Below are positions 12,131 through 23,704 of a stretch of 64,000 nt of DNA, one piece after another. A program made the position numbers and the translations under genes. The stretch's first letter is position 1. Each line of letters starts with the position of its first letter. This stretch comes from Tachypleus tridentatus (taxonomy: Eukaryota; Arthropoda; Merostomata; Xiphosura; Limulidae): contig NC_134831.1 in NCBI RefSeq assembly GCF_004210375.1, forward strand, positions 43,000,035-43,064,034, given 5' to 3'. The notes under the pieces were generated by a model. The model worked only from the letters and a program-made list of their open reading frames with translations, did no database searches and was not told where the DNA came from.

Positions 12131-13458
12131 CTCCTTAAGAAGACGAACCATTAATGTGAATGTTGCATCTAATTCGGCGCCAGGAGTTCTGTTATAGTGT
12201 TCAAAACGTCTTCCTCTCTGAATATCACAGATATTGTGTGATTGACATATTGTTATACATTCTTGTCTATTTTCATTGATAAGATACTATTGACGTTGAC
12301 ATCTAACGTATTAAACGTTAAGGACAATTAGTGAGATTGTGTAACTATTGGAATAATATGTGTTTGGATTAAACTATCTATTCTCTTCAATTCGAAACAG
12401 GGACTGTAAATTAAGTGTTCTGCCTGTTATGTCAGTGTATTACGTTCACAAAAAATTTGAAAAAGACATTTTCTTCTTTAGAGAAATTAATGTTATTCAA
12501 CGTATATCTATTATCTTATCATCGTATTCGAATTTTTAGAAACTTACTAGTTGTTAGGTAGATCTAGCACGTCTGGAAAGATAGACAGTAAAAAAATTCT
12601 GCTGGTGTTTGAAAACAATTTGGTATTTAATATATTTTAGTTTTAGCTTCCTACTACCGCCTGTTACCAGTGCTGATAGACTCAGAGTAAATTGCCCGTC
12701 GAAATTGTAAAAGTATAAAGAATCTTATTAAGTAAAGCTTTCGTATTATATTGTCTTATCTATCTTTCCTTAACATGTTTGAAGCACATAGAAGGATGTA
12801 TATTCGTGTCAGTTCTGCGTTGATTGTTTACGAATGTGAATGACTTCAATCGCCACACGAAGCTGTGTCTGCGGATAACCTTACTGTTTCCAACAGTTGT
12901 GTGGTTCCCAGAAGAGAAATGACAAATACCAAACGTGCAGAAGAAATCGGTGTGTTCATTGAAGATTATTCAATAGTCCTCGTGAAGAAATTCAAAAAAA
13001 AAAAATAAAGAAACAAACGGAATGCTAAATATAATTTTAAAACATAAATAGAGCAAGAGATTTGGGCAGCTTCGAGAATTCTTTAGTTAAAATATTTATG
13101 TAAAAAATTTCTACTCTATAGACAAATAGTTAAACATGGTGTTATATAAGTTATAGTATCAAAGATATCAATCATATACGATGTATTTTGAGGAATGTTT
13201 AGTTAATATTTAAAAGTTAATTTTAATTAAATTATTTAGACACTAACGCTTGATACAACAGTATATGTGTATTTTCAAATGTTATTTACTCACCCAGATT
13301 TCGATATTAATATAGTGATCTCAGAATCTAACTTACTTTCCTGTACTATTTGCAAATCACGTTGTTTAAATTATTAACTCTTAATCCAATATATAATAAA
13401 TTCACTACTGTTACTTATTTATACAAATTGCAGGGAATTGTATCCTGTATTAGTGAGG

Positions 13459-13790
13459 AAAATATCATGGACTGAAAGAAAAACAAATGTGGAAGTCATG
13501 GAACTGGCAGGATACAAAAGGTCCCTCATGAAAACTATAAGAAAGAAACAAATGAAATTTCTAGGACACATCTGTAGGAAGAATGGGATAGAGAAACAGA
13601 TGCTATGTGGAAAAATAGAAGGGAGAAAAAGCAGAGGTTGTCAAAGAACTAAATATATCGACAGCCTCAATAACTATGTCACCAAGAACTCAATGAGCAA
13701 CATCGAGTTGATAAGGAGGATTGACAACAGAGAAGTCTGGCATGCCATGGTCGTCGATGTCTGCCGCAGATTTGACACATGAAGAAAAAG
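13459..13790 (+). mobile_element. 5'-truncated LINE insertion encoding a reverse-transcriptase C-terminus
   Basis: 332-bp insert bounded by the 10-bp direct repeat ATTAGTGAGG (13449-13458 and 13791-13800); blocks A and C have the uninterrupted site. It encodes an open stretch ending at the TGA at 13780-13782, with KISWTERKTN, KTIRKKQMKFLGH and GKIEGRKSRGCQRTKYID. This is the typical C-terminal tail after the reverse-transcriptase domain of endonuclease-type non-LTR retrotransposons. Severe 5' truncation, a near-intact frame and a clean duplication suggest a fairly recent LINE insertion. The exact clade cannot be assigned from this tail. Confidence 0.8.
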
Positions 13791-14202
13791 ATTAGTGAGG
13801 GTTCCTAATAAGAAAGACTAGGCGACACAGAACCTGAGAGTATATTATATGTAGAGTTATTTGAAAGGCCTTTTATTCATACAGTAAGTATTTGTTTACA
13901 AAGGAATTTCAGAAGTATGAAAAACTGGTATGTCTTGTTTATTCATGTAAATTATTTAGCAGGACATTCTGCTTAAAATACTAATACATTAATATGAATT
14001 CGAAACTATCATTCGATTTATCGTTTTATAGCGGTTCAGGCCATTGAAACGTTCACAGAATAACTCATTTTAAGAAATGCTTTTCTAGTTGTTGTAGCGT
14101 GTTTAGTAATACCTACTTGTTATAATATAGATGTTAATTTTACTTAAATATATATTTAGAAATGTATGTAACGCACATAGTTAAATATACTCTTCAAAAA
14201 AA

Positions 14203-14486
14203 GATGGCCTGGCATGGCCAAGCGCGTAAGGCGTGCGACTCGTAATCCGAGGGTCGCGGGTTCGTGCCCGCGTCGCGCTAAACATGCTCGCCCTCCCAGC
14301 CGTGGGGGTGTATAATGTGACTGTCAATACCACTCTTCGTTGGTAAAAGAGTAGCCCAAGAGTTGGCGGTGGGTGGTGATGACTAGCTGCCTTCCCTCTA
14401 GTCTTACACTGCTAAATTAGGGACGGCTAGCCCAGATAGCCCTCGAGTTGCTTTATGCGAAATTCCAAAACAAACAAACAAACAAA
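14203..14486 (+). mobile_element. SINE (family 1), full length, inside a Tc1 terminal repeat
   Basis: Best-preserved SINE in the window. The tRNA-like head contains CGACTCGTAATCCGAGGGTC and the B box GGGTTCGTGCCCG, followed by the full body and an (AAAC)n tail. The anticodon-like triplet CGT in CTCGTAA suggests descent from a tRNA-Thr(CGT)-like molecule (inference). The target-site duplication is TCTTCAAAAAAA (14191-14202 and 14487-14498), which is Tc1 terminal-repeat sequence. Confidence 0.88.
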
Positions 14487-14813
14487 TCTTCAAAAAAAAA
14501 GAAACGCAAAAGGGATATTTTTGTTATTTTAAAGAGAAATATATGTGATAACGTTACAAGCTCAGAGTATGTGATGTTACACGTGTTAAGGCATTGATTG
14601 TCAGACCAAAATCACAATAAAAGTTGTGCACTTTGAAAACGGAGAAAAAACATCGGATTTTTCGCCAAAACGCATTCGTGTCCAATACATTTCTTTGAGA
14701 GATCTGGATGTTCTGCAAGTGCAACATATGCAAAATCCCTATAAAAGTGACGGGTTCTCAGTTAACATAGCTCAGTGTTAAGCCACTGACACGCAATACA
14801 GTTACGCCAAGAC

Positions 14814-15425
14814 TGACTGAAGCACAACGCAACAACGCCATTGGTCGCTTGGAAGCAGGCGAATTTCGATAAGATGTTGCCAGAGCTCTTAATGTCCACC
14901 CAAGCACCATCACAAGGCTATGAAATCGTCACCAACAACATGGATCAACTCGTGACCGTCCACGATCTGGTAGACCTCGTGTGATCACGCCCGCACAAGA
15001 TCGCTACATCCGGTTACGTCACCTTCGGGATAGGACCACCACTGCGACGTCTACTGCCTCAACCATACCAGGGCTGCGTAGGATTTCCGATCAGACCTAC
15101 GCAACCGTCGACGAGATTCTTAGGCCCCATGTGCAACCCATCACGGTGAAAGTCAACGACGTTTTTCAACATGACAACACCCGTCCTCACACAGCCCGAC
15201 TGGCCACTGTCTTTTTGAGACACCGCAACATCAACGTTCTTCCCTGGCCCTCCAGATCACCGAATTTAAACCCCATCGAACATCTTTGGGACGAGTTGGA
15301 CCGACGTCTGTGACGGCGACAATCTCAACCGCAGTGGACAGCCATTCCACAGGATGTGATTCATCATCTCATCGCTTTCATCGGCAGGAGATGCCAAGCA
15401 GTTATTGATGCTCACGGGGGGGCAT
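14814..15425 (+). pseudogene. Tc1-like transposase pseudogene (element at 14190)
   Basis: Encodes in pieces a Tc1-family transposase: N-terminal LTEAQRNNAI (start codon changed from ATG to ACG at 14814), a TAA in the helix-turn-helix region, then ISDQT joined directly to DEILRPHVQPI. The central catalytic region with the first DDE aspartate is missing. The second aspartate motif FQHDNTRPH and the third-residue motif LNPIEHLWDELDRRL remain. A 1-bp loss at the deletion junction and a later deletion with TGA after DELDRRL break the frame. Non-functional; could only be moved by a transposase acting in trans. Confidence 0.85.
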
Positions 15426-16330
15426 AATCGTTATTGAGGTTGAGTGACGTTAAACTTCAACTAGTGAGCGTGGACTTCGCCTTTGCAGACTTTGGATGTT
15501 CAGCAGTGAATGTGCAAAGTTTCACACATGTCATACAGAACTACCCGGAATAAACTTGTTAACAATGTGTCTCATATTTTGCCTTTTGCGTTTCTTTTTT
15601 TGTAGAGTATATATATTGTGAAATTTCCACCTATTTCCCAAGATGCGTAGAAGATATATATTTTACGAAAGCACTAGTGATTGTATTTGAGGGAAATTTT
15701 TGACTAAACTGAAATTTCTAGAACAACTCTCATCAAGCTTATAAAAGACAACCAACGCAATACCGAGTGAAAATGATATATTGTTGGTTTGCTCTCGTTA
15801 GCATACCTGAAACTTCGGAGGCTATAACTTAGTAACGCTTATTAGGATAGCTGCACTTGTTAAAGTAAGTGTATCGAAACGTCTCTTGCCAGTTTACTCT
15901 TCGGGGTAAATTTCCTCACGTAAACTCTAAGCTGTCTCAATATTTTAGGACTGCATGTCAAATACATGTAACATTCAGTTCCCATAATAAGGGCACTTTC
16001 TTTGAAATAAATAATTTTATATATTATAAAATACCTTTGATAGGAACAAACTGCCTTTAGATTTAGGCATTTCCCGTTAAACAAGTACTCCAACCATTAA
16101 TTGGCATTTCGAAAACAGTTATTTTAAATTAAAACTATTTGACACTAAACAACAAAGTCTAGAATGTAATGTATATGACATGGGGTTTCTGGTACATGGG
16201 AAAGGGCCTGTTCGAGCGGTTAGAGGCTTCTCCTAGGAATGGGACGTGCTTCTCCATGGAAGTGGCATGCTAATTGATAGTTTGGCTCTGCTATTTAACT
16301 GTTAAGTTAGTACAAAACACTTTCTTCGTC

Positions 16331-16565
16331 CATGGTTAGTTGCATAGGACAGTCGACGTGTAATCTGAGGGTTATGAGTTCGAATCGCCGTCACACCAAA
16401 TATGCTAGACCAATAAGCTGTGGATCGTTATAGTATGATGGTCAATCCCACTATTAGTTGGAAGAAGAGTAGCCCCAGAGATGGCGGTAGGTGGTGGTGC
16501 CGAGTTGCATTCCCTCTAGTTCTTACATTGCTAATTTATTGACGAATAAAGGTTATTTAGCTTTT
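16331..16565 (+). repeat. Old SINE (family 1-like) in block B
   Basis: Diverged head (GGACAGTCGACGTGTAATC, B box GAGTTCGAATCGCCGTC) and body (GTAGGTGGTGGTGCCGAGTT, GCTAATTTATTGACG). The same insertion sits at 37283-37510 in block C and as a remnant in block A. Confidence 0.65.
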
Positions 16566-16744
16566 TCTTCACCCAAAAATGACCTAAGAAGATCAAAACA
16601 TCATTCTGCGCTTCAATTTTACTTTATTTGTCGTAATCCTAAACATTACATAAGTTTATTATATAATTAATAATGGAGTGCCTTTGCTCCAAACCATGCA
16701 AATGTCATCATAGTGGCATTAGTGGCTCGTAACTGATAAAGGGT

Positions 16745-16860
16745 CTTTGCTTGGTTTAGAGCAAAGCCATATTGGAGTATATGCTCTCTACACTGTGGGG
16801 AAATCAAAATCAGAATTTTACTCTTGGAAGTCTGTAAACTTGGCGCTGTCCTTTAGAGGA
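16745..16860 (-). repeat. SINE (family 2-like) fragment in block B
   Basis: Paralogue of the fragment at 12020-12130, with AGAGCAAAGCCATATTGG and GGAAGTCTGTAAACTTGGC in the same order. Confidence 0.55.
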
Positions 16861-17699
16861 CCAATCATTAATGTGACTGATGCGTCTAACTCGCAGGTTT
16901 TCTGTTATGGAGTTTGAAACGTCTTAATCTCTGAATATCACAGCTATTATGTGGTTATTATACGTTCTTATCTACTTTCATTGAAAAGTTACTATTGATG
17001 TTGGAATAAACTATCTATTCTTTCCAACTCGATACAGGGATTGTAAATTAAGTGTTCTGCCTCTTATGTCAGTGCATTATATTCATCAAAACATTGAATA
17101 AGACATTCCCTACTCTAGAGAAACGAGTGTAAAGCAACTAAAAATAAAATACACTTTACTCACAAGAAGCTTTTCGTGTTAATTTTCAAAATATTTTAAG
17201 AAACGGTTTCTTTTTTAATTTATTTGCGATTGCTTACAAAATCTTTACTCTTATGATTTCCAGACATTATATCAACTTATGGTACAACTTATGTATTTTA
17301 TTTTATCATCATATCAGTGCCTAAGAAACATTTAGAGAAAATAATGAATATTATACGTAAAGCCATGACAGTTAGTTCAGAATAAGTTGTTCATCATTGT
17401 AAACAATGAAAAGTATTTGAAATGTATTGTATAAGTTCCCATGGTATGTATATGTTTATGCTACATAGCAATATTGTGAATACCTTATATCAAAACAATA
17501 TACCAACCAAACCTGTTTAATTTAAATACTTATCAATGTTCTTAACTAACAAAAATATGCTGAAGAGTAAATATTTGTGTAGGTGGGTTGAGAATTCTGT
17601 GGCGCCCTCTTTTCTGAGATTGTATATTTAAATAGATACCAAATATAAAATTAATATTATCGCTATAATATTAAGTTTAGGAAACACGTTCATATTCAA

Positions 17700-20140
17700 A
17701 TTAAAAATGAGCAGCATTGTTATTCAGGTAATTATTTGTTTTATATTAAATACCAATTTGATTTTAAGTATTTTACACAATGAAACGTGAAAACACAACC
17801 TTCTTGAGATATTATGGATGCAACATGAAGCAATCCTACGAATATAAGTTATCTGCCCTTTTAGTTAAACAGGGCGCACAGAAACCCACAACATTTAAAA
17901 TGCTGAAACCATTTGTTGATCAAGTAAGGGATAAAAAAAAAGTAAGAAAAGAAACAAACCTCGGTTTCATGATATTAAAATTAGTAAATAGAAATATTTC
18001 TTCTTGTTTTATTTCCCTCATTTAAAACAAAACGCATTTAACAGTAGTATGAAACCTGGGCCTTTTTGTTTTCTGGAATAAGATGTTTGTTTAAGACACA
18101 AGTAAACAATATAATTATCACACCTGAATTATGGAACAGTTTTTTATCATAATTCTTCACGTCAGAGTTCTTAAGTAAATAGATTTGTTCTTCAAAGGAA
18201 AGACGTGACATAATGTTTCTTTGTTCTTGTTTTTTTCAATTTCGCTCACAGCTACACAAAGGTTATCTATGCTAGCCGTCCCTAATTAAGCAGGGTAAGC
18301 TAGAGGAAAGACAGCTAGTCATTACCACCGATTGCAACCTTGTGGACTACTTTTTTACGAAAAATAGTGGAATTGATCGACACTATATAACTCTCCCACC
18401 GCTGAAGCGGTGCGCCTGCTTGGTGTCACAGGGATTCGAGCGCTCGGATCCTCATATTACGAGTCGACCGTTCAAACCACTTGACCATACCAAGACTACA
18501 ATATAGTGTTAAACTCTTTTGACAAAGCAAAATAAAATTAGTTGTAGAAAGAAACACCAAATTAGGGATACGTACTTATGCAAATTACGCGTACTTATAT
18601 GCGTAATGTTAAATTGGTGAAGAAATAAAACTGTAAAACCAAACGATATAAAATATATATAATTTAATTTAGTATAAAAATCGTACAAAGAAAGTTAAAG
18701 ATTAGATAATTATATTTTCTATAATATAAAACATAATAAATATTCAAATTTTCGATACTGAACTTTAATAAGTAACCTATTGAGAAACTTCTTCTTTAAT
18801 GATACATTCACTTAGAATGGCTTTCCCACATTTTATTCGTTACATTTTCAGTTTATAAAACATCATTATTTACCTCGATAGAATATTACTTTATTATAAT
18901 TAAATAAATGATATCACATGGAGGTTAACCCTTAACCCTCACACAAAAATCAACTACTTTTATATTTAGCTGTAAAAAGAGGGCCCTGAGTAACTAATAC
19001 ATATCGTGATGAAATGTTCTACTCATTTTCTTTTTATCGTAGCAATTCAGAGAGAGTCTGTGTTATCTGTCTCTAATTTTGAAGTCATAGACGGCACGGA
19101 AGACAGCTACTGAACATCACTCACTGGCAAGGCTTGGACTGCTCTTCACAAACGAATAGTATGATTAACTGTCACCATATAACGAAGCCACAGTTGAAAA
19201 AGCAACTACATTTGATGAGAGGTTTCGCTCACGTGACTCGCAGATCGTAAGTCGATCTCTCTTTCTTCCAAACTATGTCAGATCCATCAAAAAGATAATA
19301 TCTTAGATAACATTTTCATGTTAAACCCCAAGAGAATAGAAGATATTAATTATTGTGTTGTAGAATCATGAAGATTATATTTCCTCCTCATAGTGATACC
19401 CAAGAGATGTTGAAAATGTGTTTGAATTGAAACTGAGAATTTCCTTTCATGTGTTTTACATCTTATCATGTAAATCATTAGTGGAATACTGTACTTAGAT
19501 ACTTAATATTTGAACAGCGGTTAAAAGGATAAAATGGGGATTTATCTTAAACCTTTAATTATTTTGGTTTTTTACAACAATTAATAGGTTTACCTCAAAT
19601 ATTTAAAATGCAAAACTTTTTATCGTATTATTTACTAAGCTAATGAAATAAATTTTCTTAATCACTTCTGCAAGGAGATTATTTGTTGATAATAATAGAT
19701 TAGAAGTCATTCTTATAAAATATTAAACAAAAATTATTACGAACCATCTAATATTCTAGAACATGAGTATCGAGGAAAATAGATTTAAACTTTGCATCCC
19801 ACTTTATTGAATCTAATAATTAAGTTAATCTTAAAAAATTGCAAGGAAAATATTATTATTTATTCTTAATACCCTAAACACTTGCTAAGGAGGTCGGAGA
19901 TCTAATACTGTAATTATCAGCTCGCATAATATCATTTACCACTGTGTTAAACAAATACAGATATCAATGTCACAGATGAGCTGCTCAGAATATATTCGTA
20001 ATACGCCATTCTTGTTTCATGGCCTCGTTCTGATTTGAAACATAGTAAATTTTTAATTATACTTGACGTAAGACATCATGATACAGAGTATTACATTTTT
20101 AAATGCTACATTCTTTATCTTGCCTCACAGGGATTTCCAT
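17700..20140. repeat. Segmental duplication block D, first copy
   Basis: Recurs at 38190-40320, in part at 42445-43140, and its 3' end at 47300-47525, all in the same orientation. It includes an 81-codon ORF (17780-18025) followed by a possible donor, but the paralogue at 38224 is frameshifted, so no gene is called. Otherwise AT-rich, with a reverse SINE at 18236-18510. Confidence 0.7.
18236..18510 (-). repeat. SINE (family 1), reverse, diverged
   Basis: Read on the minus strand: head near GGTATGGTCAAGTGG, body through the CTAATTAAGCAGGG-equivalent region, and tail at CAATTTCGCTCACAGC. The same insertion is at 38497-38745 in the second copy of this block, so it predates the duplication. Confidence 0.65.
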
Positions 20141-20489
20141 GAATTAGGAAAGTGTGTAACAGTTGTATTCCAACCACAATGTATTCGCCATATACATTGC
20201 TAATCATATCATAACAACTACTATTGTAAGTATACTATTGTATACTGATGTCGAGCATTGGGATGCTAATTTACTTCATTTATAAGATATCACGAAAGTT
20301 TCAACCCAATTACAAATAAAATAAATCAAATGCCAAATCAACTGCTCTATAGAGTATCATACAATCTCATAATTTGTTTTTATCACTGCTAGAAAACTTT
20401 TCAACATTAAACGTTTGTTTTTTAGTAGTATCTATTTGTGTATTACTATAAATATAAAACATAATGTGATTTTTTAATTTTTATATTTC

Positions 20490-20940
20490 GTACTTTGTTA
20501 AAGACGTAACCAAGCATAAACAGGTAGCTTATTATATACTTAACCACAGATGTACCTTCAGCATTTTCATTTTAGTGTAGAATGTCCCCGACCCCGACCA
20601 ACTACTCTTCAACATGTCAAGTCTATCAGTCAGAGAACCCCTCGTCCAGTAGCTTTTCATCTTTATGTATGCCAATTATCTCTTCTGCAAGCAGCAATAC
20701 TTTAATTAATGCTAACAAGAAAGACAAGGATACTCCGACCAAAGTTGATATTTCTATTCAATTGCGACCCAAAGAAAAAAAGACAGCTTCATGTCAGATT
20801 CAATCCACGCTCGTTGAGACTACACACATATAACCGCTACAGATATCAACATCACGTTCAGCAAGAAGACCCAAACAGGATTCACAAGAAGACATCAATC
20901 GTCCCAAACCAAAATAGAACGACTCATTGAGACAGATAGA
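20490..20940 (+). pseudogene. Non-LTR retroelement ORF1 (gag-like) remnant, copy I
   Basis: In three frames it encodes pieces shared with 56280-57170: VTKHKQVAYYILNHRCTFS, then a proline-rich stretch with TTLQHVKSIS, then QIQSTLVETT and HQSSQT. The layout (RNA-binding-like domain, basic proline/serine-rich linker) fits the gag-like ORF1 of arthropod non-LTR elements. A TAG interrupts it just before the proline-rich part and the 5' half is absent. Function is inferred only from resemblance; no zinc knuckle remains visible. Confidence 0.5.
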
Positions 20941-21104
20941 ATTTGTCACTTTGTTTGGTATCCACGAACTACCTATCTTTATCCTCCTTGTTCCTTAGAT
21001 CGATCTTTCAATCGATTGCAGACTTAACATTTGTGTTTTATCATTGTATATTTTTCGTGTTTTTTGTTGTAACTTTTGCTCACCCTGATTTTCTCTCCAG
21101 CAAC

Positions 21105-21660
21105 TTCAAGGCACGGTTAGAGTAGATTTTTCGGCGCCCTGATCGTGAAAGTGGGTTTTCTCGGGGTACTCCCGTTTCCATTCATAGCAAATTCTAAGGT
21201 TTTTTTTTTTCTTGTAGAGTCACTACTTAACCTCTCCCGGACAGCCATTGGACCTTGGTCACCAGATTGCATTACAAACTCATAAACTTTATATATTGTC
21301 TGTTTAGATATTAATAATTAATCACTAGCCCAGATAAATTTTACATCACGAGTATGACGAAGAGAAGGTCTCTTATGAGCGCCCTCGATTGCTTTACATC
21401 TCTTCTTGAGATGCAAAGTGTTAAATCGAAATAACTGCCACGAATATCGTTTTTTTCTCGTGTGTGTGATTCATTTCATTTTGATTTTTGGTTTCCTGCT
21501 CGAGACACCGAGCGTAAAGGGCTGGATAAAAATATCGCCCCGGCGGAGGATTCGAGTACTGGACGCGGCGACAGTTGCGCCCGTGTTGTCTTGGGCGATG
21601 AACGTGGATACTTGAAGCGGCGTGAGGTTTGGCGGTAGACCTTCGACGATTACCAGTCAT
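21105..21660 (+). repeat. Repeat with tRNA-like segment, copy I
   Basis: A moderately GC-rich island with CGGCGCCCTGAT, TCTCGGGGTACTCCCGTTTC and a late segment CCCCGGCGGAGGATTCGAGT that resembles a tRNA B box. It recurs at 57250-57800. It probably belongs to the retroelement whose ORF1 precedes it, or to a separate SINE; I cannot separate the two. Confidence 0.4.
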
Positions 21661-21672
21661 ATCGGAGAGGTA

Positions 21673-21726
21673 ATGGTGAGACCAGTCCTGGCATTTGAAA
21701 CAGCATGCCAGGACTGGTCACACCAT
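21673..21726. repeat. 54-bp near-perfect hairpin
   Basis: The two arms are 22 nt each with one mismatch (left arm ATGGTGAGACCAGTCCTGGC plus AT; the right arm is its complement), separated by a 10-nt loop TTGAAACAGC. The aligned site in the other copy of this block (around 57780) shows no such structure. Confidence 0.9.
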
Positions 21727-22096
21727 TATTCACACTATTTGAAATTATTATACTTTAAGCAATTAGTATCTAATAAGAGTGACACACAATCTTTAATTTT
21801 GTGAGTGCAGTGAGGTAAAATGCGACTTACACGTTGTCATTTCCCTCAGGACAGTAGTTAAAGATAATAAACGGTATGTACTGCTTTCAACAGTTCCCAT
21901 AAACACAAATATAATCCGTTATATCGAACAAAATTTGTCTTGTTCTCAGTTCTTTTGACAACAACTTTATACGTTTGTTTCACGTTTTATGATTATCTTT
22001 AAATAATAGCGTGAAATTGAACACAAACTGTTTTACCTCTAGAGTCAAACTAGCTTAATTTTGAAACTAAATGTTTTCAGGTATCCTCCCAGTGGG

Positions 22097-22300
22097 GAAG
22101 CAGAAAGATAACGCACATACAATGTCGAATGCTCGCCCTTTCACTATGGAGGCGTTATAAAGTCAATAGCCTAAGAGTTGGCGGTAGATGGTGAAGACTA
22201 GCTGATTTCCCTCTCGTCTTACATGCTAAATTAAAGAAGGCTAGCGCAGACATCCTTCGTGTTGCTTTTGCGCGAAATTCAAAAGAAACAAACTGCCTGA
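22097..22300 (+). repeat. SINE (family 1) lacking a recognisable head, copy I
   Basis: Body motifs ATGCTCGCCCTTTCACTATG, GAGTTGGCGGTAGATGGTGA and GCTAAATTAAAGAAGGCTAG, with the tail CGCGAAATTCAAAAGAAACA. The same insertion is at 58303-58515 upstream of MFS copy 3. Confidence 0.7.
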
Positions 22301-22904
22301 TGAGTTATAAATTGGTAGTAACCCGCCGTCGGTAATTAAAAACAACAACAAGAAATCGTACTTACAATGCTCAAATTAGAGGTTCAATTTCACACAGTGA
22401 ACATAGGAGAGAACCTGATGTGACTTTGTTATAAAATAAACAAAGACAATATTTTTATAGAAATACCATTTGCCTTTGCAAGAAGAAACTAAAAGGTGAT
22501 ATATTAAAATCGTAGATTTAAAGTTGTACGTATAAAACGAAATAGTAAACTCTAAAGCTTAAGAAATTAGGTAAAATTATTAATCAAGTTGTGTTGCTAT
22601 AGAGATAAGATCATGTAGCCGTATTATTAAATGTCGAAACACATCTTTCAGTAAGGCGAATGATGTCACATACGTGCTTGTTTTATATATGCCTCGAAAG
22701 GAAATAATTATATGTACATATTTATCTTTTAGATTTAAAGCTAGTTGGAAAGAAACTTTATATTCAAATGTGTTATTTTATTACGTTGAATAATGGACTT
22801 GGGCTTTTGAGTTTTGATTACCATCGTTAGCAAGTCCTGAAATTTATCGATATGAGCACTGAAACTCTCCCTTAATATACTGGTGTACTTTAATATATAG
22901 TTTG

Positions 22905-23135
22905 GTTTGTTTTGAATTTCGTGCAAAGCTACACGAATGCTATCTGCCCTAGCCGTCCCTAATTTAGTATTGTAAGAATATTTGGGCTACTGATTTCTAA
23001 CGAATTGTGGGATTGAGAGTACGTTATAACGCCTCCATGTCAAAAAACCGAATATGTTTGATGCGACGAGATTTCGAACCCGAGACCCTCAGATTAGGAG
23101 TTGAGTGTCTCAACCACCTAGCCATTCAGGACCGA
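22905..23135 (-). repeat. SINE (family 1), reverse, copy I
   Basis: Tail-first on the plus strand: GAATTTCGTGCAAAGCTACA, CTAGCCGTCCCTAATTTAG, then GCGACGAGATTTCGAACCCG and a head ending at GCCATTCAGGACC. Shared with 59130-59395, so ancestral to the duplication. Confidence 0.7.
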
Positions 23136-23161
23136 CATATAGTTTATTTCATTTATTTATA

Positions 23162-23700
23162 CACTGCTGGCCAAAACGTTAAGGCCGATAAACATGAAAA
23201 AAAATATTCATTTTACGTTGTTAGACTGAACCACTTATTTGAGTAGAGCTTCGAAAGATGAAAATAAGAAATGGAAAAATAAAAATAAAAAGCTTTTTTA
23301 GAATTTAATAGGGAAAATGTGAACACTATAAAATTGGCATAAATACTAGCTGGTCAAAGGTTTAAGACCATATCCAAAAGAAGTCCTAAACATGGTAGGA
23401 AATGCCCAAACAATAGGTCTTAGTAGTGAGTGTTACGGCCTTCATTGCGAATAAATGCAAACATTCGTTTTGGCATCGTCGATATGAGAGTTTGCAGAAA
23501 GCTGGCTGGAATATTATTACAAGTGGTGAAGATGGCTTCACGAAGATCATGCACTGTTTGGAATTGACATCCATTCCTATATAATTTCATCCCCAAACAT
23601 TTTCAATGGGGTTCAGTTCGGGCGAACACACTGGATAGTCTAAAAGAATAACGTTATCCGCTGCTGTTTGACACCCCTGTATATCCTGAAGCTTAATTGC
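23162..23700 (-). pseudogene. Tc1-like transposon remnant, copy I
   Basis: Starts with CACTGCTGGCCAAAACGTTA, a terminal repeat typical of Tc1-like elements, next to TA. On the minus strand it encodes broken pieces of a transposase C-terminus: ELNPIENVWG (third catalytic-residue motif), FQTVHDLREAIFTTCNNI and ISTMPKRMF. The N-terminal and central parts are gone; the element runs straight into a Penelope-like 3' end. Its paralogue is at 59422-60075. Confidence 0.75.
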
Positions 23701-23704
23701 TCCA

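Larger units (their letters stand above)
9360..12485. repeat. Segmental duplication block A
   Basis: Begins near TATCAATTATATACC and is repeated about 3.8 kb downstream as block B (13150-17115) and again after MFS copy 2 as block C (33485-38120). Order and orientation are the same in all three. It contains a 103-codon ORF at 10205-10516 whose paralogues differ mostly by amino-acid-changing substitutions, so I do not call it a gene. It also contains nested SINEs at 11409-11830 and a SINE fragment at 12020-12130. Confidence 0.75.
14190..15607 (+). mobile_element. Tc1/mariner-like element, internally deleted, with a SINE in its 5' terminal repeat
   Basis: The ends match as inverted repeats (CTCTTCAAAAAAAG at the left; the right end reads as its complement, with AAACGCAAAAGGC just inside). 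They are flanked by TA on both sides. Block A carries the empty TA site near 10035. The left repeat is split by a SINE at 14203-14486. The internal sequence is about 97% alike by eye to the element at 28877-30031 and shares its large deletion. Confidence 0.85.
13150..17115. repeat. Segmental duplication block B
   Basis: Tandem copy of block A that additionally carries a LINE insertion (13459-13790) and a Tc1-like element with an inner SINE (14190-15607). Removing these leaves about the length of block A. Block A supplies the empty site for both insertions. Confidence 0.75.

Noticed and set aside
14205..14280. Functional tRNA gene
   Set aside because: tRNA-like head of a SINE: followed directly by the SINE body and tail, with target-site duplication, and no good acceptor stem.
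17780..18025. 81-codon ORF followed by a GTAAGG donor-like site
   Set aside because: The counterpart at 38224 is frameshifted early and no neighbouring exons were found.
23400..23580. Independent host gene on the minus strand
   Set aside because: The frame is a shifted reading of the Tc1 transposase C-terminus.
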